Assembly (NCBI RefSeq): GCF_021730395.1
Contig: NC_069378.1
Span: 44,467,001 to 44,531,000 of the forward strand
Reading direction: 5' to 3'
DNA: 64,000 nucleotides
DNA from: Mercenaria mercenaria
Lineage: Eukaryota > Mollusca > Bivalvia > Venerida > Veneridae
The translations under genes were made by a program, and so were the position numbers. Positions 59,001 to 64,000 of the stretch are shown here, piece by piece (position 1 is the first letter of the stretch; each line of letters starts with the position of its first letter). The notes under the pieces are model-generated. The model searched no databases. It was not told the origin of the DNA and saw only the letters and a program-made list of their open reading frames with translations.

Positions 59001-62000
59001 CTTACTCTATTGATACGCTCAGGCATTGACGCTGCGTATTATTACGCGACATTAGTTTAGATAGAGTTAGTTTGGTACAACATATTACATATACAACAAC
59101 CAATTAGTGATTGACCAAATTCATATATGTAGTAAAATACAATAAACATCAACAAATTGCCGCCATAAACATGTAACCATTACAGCAAATAGGGATAACA
59201 CAAAAATGGAAATAAATCCCTAATCACCTTTGGGGTCCATTGCAAAGGCAACAGGAAAATATAATATATAATTCTGGAAATAACATTATTTGCTTGAATA
59301 CATTTCTATTTCTAGACATGATCACAGTTGGTTTAATAAAAAAATACAGTTAAACACTTATCTGTCGTCACTTTAAGATCAGAAATAAACACAAAATTTA
59401 TCATTTATACCGGTGTAAGCAAAGGATTAAGCGCCATACAAGTATAATAAAATATACCTTATTTAACAAAATAAAATGAAAAACAACTACTGTAACAGTA
59501 CCATTGACTCGAGATTCATGTTGACAGGAATGGTAATGCAATATTTAGAATGTTATAATTTCATTATTCAAATGAAGTAGACTCGAGCAATATTTATGTT
59601 CTAAATCAAATTATTATATTTAAATCTCTATAACAGTGTATAGATCAACTTTACACATCCATTCAAGACAAACACGACGCTGAAAACGTACCAGTTGTAA
59701 ACATTGATTTTGGAGGATAAGGAAGGCCGATGCGCATTGCAGACTGCCAAATGGAAAATGACAAATATTTAATTGAAAATGCTAGATGTCAAAAATGACT
59801 GTGAAATGGTTATCTGCAAACGATAATGGTAATTGTTAATTGCGAAATGCGAGACAATAAATGGAAAATTCTAAATTGCTTAGTGCTTATTCATATTAAG
59901 AGTTGATTATATCAGTGGATGAATGCATCCTCCTTTGAAAACTCATTGTCCTTTGTTACAAAACTTTGTTAACATTTTTCAATCTTTATAGTGTAAACAG
60001 ATTCGGTCCCTATGCTGCCACGAGCATATAAACGCTTCATATCAGACTGAAAGAACAATACTTGTTATAGAATATTTAGAAGTTCCATGTGTACGTTAAC
60101 GAGATCCAGCTCATATACTTCTAAAAATAGATAAGTCGACAAGTAGCAATACGCATTTACTATTTGACACTTAGTATAAACTGTATGGCATACACCCTTT
60201 AGTATCTAGCATAAAACAATGTGTATTTGTTATTTAACAACAAGTAACTGGTATTTAGCGTTATACATTTGTCACTTAGCATTGAACAATTATGGAAGGT
60301 CAGTGCGCCATGCTTATTGCCGAATGCAAAATGCCAAATAGTTAGTGCAATTATTTGCCAAATGCTTAATGTTTGAAAACTGGCTGAAAAAACGGCAACT
60401 GTCAATGATACATACTAGTTGTAAATTGCGAAAATCCGAAATAATACGTATCTATGCCAAATAATTTCTAAGTACTCATTCAAATTAAGCGCTGAGTATA
60501 TCAGTGGACGAATGCATACTTTAAAGTCCATGGCGGATTAGAATCAAACGTTTCTTTATGGGACACCAATTATGCCTATAAAAATTTAAACAATATTTTA
60601 AGGGGAAATGCCACAGTTGTGTCGGGTTTTTATATAGGCAAAGAAGGAAAATTTTAACTAGCGGGGAGAATTTTCTTAAACTTTGCATGATCATAGATCA
60701 TCCTATTAGAAACAAAATGCAAAAAATGGGTGTCACGGTGCTACTTTTTGAGTTATCTGCACCTGAATGCGAGATTTTTGCTCTTCAAGGTCATTTTCAA
60801 GGGCAGATAACTCAAAATCTAGCGTACGGATACCTTATTTCATTTCACATTATTTTTTGTTATTACATTTCCAGTCATTATGCAAAGTTTTAAACCATTT
60901 TATCAAACAGAATTTTTGCTTTGTTTTAACGAGTAAACATACTGCATTTCTCTTGAAAAAAGGGGCATAATTGGAAGAAATTTTCTATTTGTTTGCGTAA
61001 GCGAGACTATAGAATAAATGCCGTCTCATAGAATTCCTGCTTTGCCTATATAAAAACCCACACAACTGTCCCATTTCCCCTTAAAAGAAACAGAAAAATC
61101 AACTGCTTGAACTTGGCTTTTTGTAACTTTTATGTTCATTCAAATTTCAGGATATTTGTCCTTCTTTAATGAACTTAATATATTTTAAAACACTGGTATC
61201 CTTTCCTGTTTCGTCCTAACGTGTCACCTGTTGGTAAATGAATCTCTTGTGTTATAAAAAGTTGTTTATCTGCATGGTCGCTTTGAACTTTAAAAACGAC
61301 GATTTGCAATTTATATATATTATATATGTAATTTTTTTGTCGTGTCATCATATCTTTTTGAGTTCTACGAAGGTAATGATCACATAGGTAAGATAAAATA
61401 GTGTAAGCACTGTAAATATTGCTGACAAATATGAGTAAATGTTTCCGCCATAAGCAAAAACTACTCACCTGGGCATAATTCTCTCTGACACACTTTAGTT
61501 TCCATTTCATTTCCAGTACAATTTAAACCACCATTCGCTGGAGCCGGATTGGTGCATGTTCGGTGTCGAGACTGGGTACCGTTTTCACATGTAACATCAC
61601 AGCTTGACCATGCAGACCAGTCTGTCCATGCCCCGTCAACTTTGAATTGATAAGATACAATACGTTTATATATCATCATATATTATTATACAGACGCAGC
61701 CGAAGTTCAAAATGCCGGAACAGAATAATACGGGAGCGTTTGGGGTATGATTCGGACTACGTAAGCCTATGTGTACCCCATCTACTATGATTTTTGATTG
61801 CATCCGTATCTATGGTTCATTGCTTTAAAACTCGTACCTATGTTATGTTCTCAACACTTCTTATGGTCTATAAAAAGTATCGCTGTAACAACACTATAAT
61901 TGTTATTTAAGTGTTTATATATACCGGCGTGCAAAAAGCATATACCAATTTGGCAAACTGAAGGCAAACGAATGTTTCTCAGAAGTTTTGAACATTCTCA

Positions 62001-63869
62001 ATACAGGTACTCTTGTTAGTTATGCTTTCGTGTAACAATGTTTCAGCCTAAGGCTTTCATCAAATTCACACGAAGTTTGTTCAAACTCCCCTTACCAAGT
62101 GAACAAAGTCCACAGAACCTTGGGCATATTGTTTTTGCATGAAGAATATCCAGACACAGATTTGCTACAGTGTTCATATATGCACAGTCAACCTTCTCGC
62201 TATCAACACATGCCGTTGCTGAAATAGGTACAAAAGTCAAAAGTAGGGCTTGTCAAATAATTCGTACACAAAGTCTTGATTCATATAATTTTAGTTACAT
62301 GTCCCGTCAGTGTCCCTTTTTTCGCTCCATCGCACTGTAGATTGCGATTAAAATATGATATCAAAACTGCACTTTCGCGTAGTGTTTTTGAGTTTTCGTA
62401 TTGTATTGTTGCGATATCAACCCCTCGGTCCTTTGCCTAATCATGCTATTACAATACTACAGAGCGGCATTACCATCCTCATCCTTAGGTTGCTGAGACA
62501 AAAAAATATATCGCGAATTTAAATATTGACGGTACACGATCTTTCCTTCATAACACCGCCCGAACGGATGGTAGTGTGGTGATACAATACGAAAACGAGA
62601 TGCAAATGCGCGATATCAACATTGCATTTTCGGTATTTCCTAATATTACCGTTAAGTGTAAGGGACAATAGTACGAAAATACGACCCTAAAACTCGATAA
62701 TACGATACGAAGTTGCGATATTAACCTCGTACATTCGCATCATGTTTGCATTGTATTACCATGCTTCGTATCTTAGCATCTTGTTTACGCACTGAGAAGG
62801 AGCGAAGAAACCATGACCCTAACAGAACACCGCACTTCTACTAACGTTAGATAATAAATGCAGAACATATAATGAAATCCTCTTCTAGGTAAAGGTGACT
62901 TGTACTGCTGGCCTGTTAGTTATACCACAGGGCTGACATAAATTGTTATCATATTAAGACTAAAAATCATTTTAAAACATATCTTTTAAAAAATTTAAGA
63001 CTTAGTGCAGTAAACTGTTACCAAGTCTGTTATATTAAATTCACTGCAAAGACATATTCAAAACACAGAATGCAAACAAAACTGAGTTGTAATATTTTCT
63101 TGTTCCATATCCTTGTCTTTTTATAGTTGTTATAAGCTTAGCTTCATCTCAATTTGTATAAAAGATTTGTGACTGACCTCATTTAGTCAGATGTAAAATG
63201 AAATTTTGATGAAAATATGTGTTGTATATGATTATACGAACATTTATTGTGTTTTAAGTACAATTTCAGAGTTTAACAGTTTTACACGTTTTCGTAAACT
63301 CCAAAAAATGTACGGTGGTTTCTAGGTTAAAGAAGGTCACCAATTCAAATCCTTCTGATCTGATTTGTGTTTTATTAATGACCACTCCTGTTTATTATAT
63401 CCGCTTTCACAGGTGGACGCAATAGATTGAACAAAACGTGAGATTTAGTGAGGTTTAAAGGTGTTAATTCTTATTTATGTGCTTCTAAAAGTATATTCTT
63501 GTAAAAGTACAAAATTTATATCACTGAAAAGTTATCAAGTACAGTGTAACAATATATGTTGTATAACAGGACTAAGCAGAGTCATTTCAACTTTATATAC
63601 TACTGAATTCAAATGCTATCGTTATATTAAACATGATAATATGTTAAACACAAAATGACATACGTTTTAAATGTTCACAGAGGTGTTTATTACAATTATC
63701 CGTACTGCAGCACTCGTGGCATGTCTGTGATTGACGTTTGTTGACATCTCTTCCAACTATACCAGGTCCATTGTTTGGAAGAACGCCGCATTTCTTAAAG
63801 AGCAAACGAAATACGTCTAGCCTATACATAATATATCTCCTTGTGCAACTCTTTGTATCATAACAAATT
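55685..63869 (-). CDS. Secreted multidomain protein: Ly6-like segment, ShKT, three TSP1, C1q (5' end outside the window)
   Basis: Six exons on the minus strand, 5' to 3': about 63869-63664, 62218-62096, 61639-61469, 58763-58593, 57498-57334 and 56088-55685. Every internal junction I can define is phase 1. Domains in order are the C-terminal half of a cysteine-rich Ly6-like unit, a six-cysteine ShKT domain, three TSP1 repeats and a C1q head ending the protein. TSP1 repeats usually bind matrix or glycans and C1q heads usually trimerise and bind ligands, so an extracellular recognition or adhesion role is likely but inferred. The 5' exons, including any signal peptide, lie beyond 64000. The combination is unusual: most bivalve C1q proteins carry only a leader and sometimes a coiled coil before C1q. 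An alternative is that C1q belongs to a separate short gene, but no leader exon was found for it. Confidence 0.8.
56089..57333. other. Intron between TSP1-3 and C1q exons
   Basis: AT-rich, no exon or repeat recognised. Confidence 0.5.
57334..57498 (-). CDS. Third TSP1 domain exon
   Basis: The acceptor TTGTTTCAG and donor C|GTAAGT give a 165-nt phase 1-1 exon. It reads GGWSNWGVWDSCTVTCGGGT and on to CTNPRPSPLGKNCEGD and ACGNDVC, with six cysteines. The tryptophan ladder is W-N-W-x-x-W and the O-fucosylation motif is CTVTCGGG. Confidence 0.9.
57499..58592. other. Intron between TSP1-2 and TSP1-3 exons
   Basis: No further exon or repeat recognised. Confidence 0.45.
58593..58763 (-). CDS. Second TSP1 domain exon
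   Basis: The acceptor CTTTCAG precedes 58763 and the donor A|GTACGC begins at 58592. The 171-nt phase 1-1 exon reads HGGWTKWQDWETCSVSCDIG and on to RTCTNPVPDRFGDNCYGD and LCFPGPCA, with six cysteines and the O-fucose motif CSVSCDIG. The donor GTACGC is weaker than the others. Confidence 0.88.
59718..59935 (+). repeat. Intronic direct repeat, copy 1
   Basis: Begins GGAAGGCCGATGCGC and ends TATATCAGTGGATGAATGCAT. Aligns with 60294-60515. It is rich in short words like TGCCAAATG and GCGAAAT. Confidence 0.65.
60294..60515 (+). repeat. Intronic direct repeat, copy 2
   Basis: Begins GGAAGGTCAGTGCGC and ends TATATCAGTGGACGAATGCAT. Offset from copy 1 is about 576-580 bp. The sequence between the two carries looser versions of the same words. 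Confidence 0.65.
60602..61080. mobile_element. 479-bp MITE with long terminal inverted repeats and TTAA flanks
   Basis: The left end GGGGAAATGCCACAGTTGTG and the minus-strand right end GGGGAAATGGGACAGTTGTG continue in parallel for about 50 bp (GGTTTTTATATAGGCAAAG in both). TTAA flanks both sides (60598-60601, 61081-61084), as for piggyBac-type insertions. No transposase frame. It is inserted in the intron between the TSP1-1 and TSP1-2 exons. Confidence 0.85.
61081..61468. other. Intron next to the first TSP1 exon
   Basis: No further feature recognised apart from the donor of TSP1-1 at 61468-61467 on the minus strand. Confidence 0.45.
61469..61639 (-). CDS. First TSP1 domain exon
   Basis: The acceptor ATTCAAAG precedes 61639 and the donor G|GTGAGT follows 61469. 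The 171-nt phase 1-1 exon reads DGAWTDWSAWSSCDVTCENG and on to RTCTNPAPANGGLNCTGN and VCQRELCPG, with six cysteines, a W-x-x-W-x-x-W ladder and the O-fucose motif CDVTCENG. One N-glycosylation site (NCTG) is visible. Confidence 0.92.
61640..62095. other. Intron between ShKT and TSP1-1 exons
   Basis: 456 bp, no feature recognised besides splice sites. Confidence 0.5.
62096..62218 (-). CDS. ShKT domain exon
   Basis: The acceptor CCTATTTCAG precedes 62218 and the donor G|GTAAGG follows 62096; the exon is 123 nt, phase 1-1. It encodes TACVDSEKVDCAYMNTVANL, then CLDILHAKTICPRFCGLCSL, the six-cysteine ShKT pattern (C..DC..C..C..C..C) with the usual CPRFCGLC ending. The Lys-Tyr pair of channel-blocking ShK peptides is not evident. 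ShKT domains are common structural modules in secreted animal proteins. Confidence 0.88.
62219..63663. other. Intron between the Ly6-like and ShKT exons
   Basis: Contains the short-word repeat at 62310-62810. The remainder shows no recognised feature. Confidence 0.45.
62310..62810. repeat. Short-word repeat, possibly a non-autonomous element
   Basis: Words such as GATACAATACGAAAA, GCGATATCAAC and GCATTTTCG recur on both strands. The edges carry imperfect inverted TTTTTTCGCTCC (about 62317) and GGAGCGAAGAAA (about 62799). No target duplication was confirmed. Confidence 0.4.
63664..63869 (-). CDS. Cysteine-rich Ly6/uPAR-like segment (5' boundary uncertain)
   Basis: The minus strand reads CGVLPNNGPGIVGRDV, then QTCHECCSTDNCNKHLCEHL, with the donor C|GTATGT (GT at 63663-63662) in phase 1, matching the ShKT exon. 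The CC....CN ending is typical of three-finger Ly6-like domains, and similar modules precede other domains in molluscan secreted proteins. Upstream the frame stays open through ICYDTKSCTRRYIMYRL to a possible acceptor TTTTGAAG before 63869. That acceptor is weak, so the exon start is unsure. Confidence 0.6.
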
Positions 63870-64000
63870 CTTCAAAATAAGGAACGATTCATTTTTGATA
63901 TTCGGTATACATGAATCTTAAGAACGATATTTTGATAAAAAAGTTAGAATTTCATCAAACTTTAAGTCGGATGGTGTTTACCTAAACTTGAATTCATTCT
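63870..64000. other. Right edge of the window
   Basis: Presumed intron of the minus-strand gene. No feature recognised. Confidence 0.35.

Larger units (their letters stand above)
58764..60601. other. First half of the intron between TSP1-1 and TSP1-2 exons
   Basis: Contains the direct-repeat pair listed separately (59718-59935 and 60294-60515). Nothing else recognised. Confidence 0.4.

Noticed and set aside
60687-60970. Open frames inside the 479-bp MITE as a transposase
   Set aside because: They are under 70 codons and show no catalytic motif. The element is non-autonomous.

Overview
This window looks like nuclear DNA from a bivalve mollusc. It is AT-rich, with short exons separated by long introns full of repeats. 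The host domains (C-type lectin, C1q, TSP1, ShKT) belong to families that are expanded in bivalves, and several tRNA-derived SINEs are of a kind familiar from bivalve genomes. The species cannot be read from the sequence.

Left part (about 0.7-24.3 kb, + strand): a secreted C-type lectin gene of four coding exons (8211-8262, 11001-11101, 12458-12548, 23913-24253). All splice phases agree (1, 0, 1) and the conceptual protein is 194 residues. A second signal-peptide exon of identical length and phase lies at 735-786; it is either an alternative first exon or the remnant of a duplicated lectin gene. The introns hold SINEs, a 1.2-kb terminal-inverted-repeat element (8811-10012), a roughly 145-bp tandem array full of TGACCT half-sites (about 16970-18165), a cluster of four near-identical palindromes (18806-19043), and a 5'-truncated LINE with another element inside it (20232-21896).

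Middle part (about 24.3-46.4 kb): no host gene recognised. It contains SINE copies, a low-copy dispersed repeat (copies near 2.4, 25.4 and 45.9 kb), a roughly 65-bp minisatellite (30534-31100), and a 418-bp satellite of 14 monomers (34007-39990). Immediately after comes a 3.0-kb direct tandem duplication (39701-42704 and 42705-45710) with one breakpoint inside a satellite monomer. A 0.5-kb hairpin-bearing insert sits in a satellite monomer and was copied by the duplication.

LTR element (46471-54621): a Ty3/Gypsy-like retrotransposon fossil with very similar LTRs. It is inserted in a small TTAA-flanked inverted-repeat element (46404-55006 in total).

Right part (about 55.5-64 kb, - strand): the 3' portion of a secreted multidomain gene. 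Reading 5' to 3' on the minus strand it encodes a cysteine-rich Ly6-like segment, an ShKT domain, three TSP1 domains and a C-terminal C1q domain. Each domain has its own exon and the recognised internal junctions are all phase 1, the classic exon-shuffling pattern. The 5' end lies beyond the window. This domain combination is the most interesting host-gene observation here. Both host genes encode secreted, recognition-type proteins, but the sequence gives no direct evidence that they work together.
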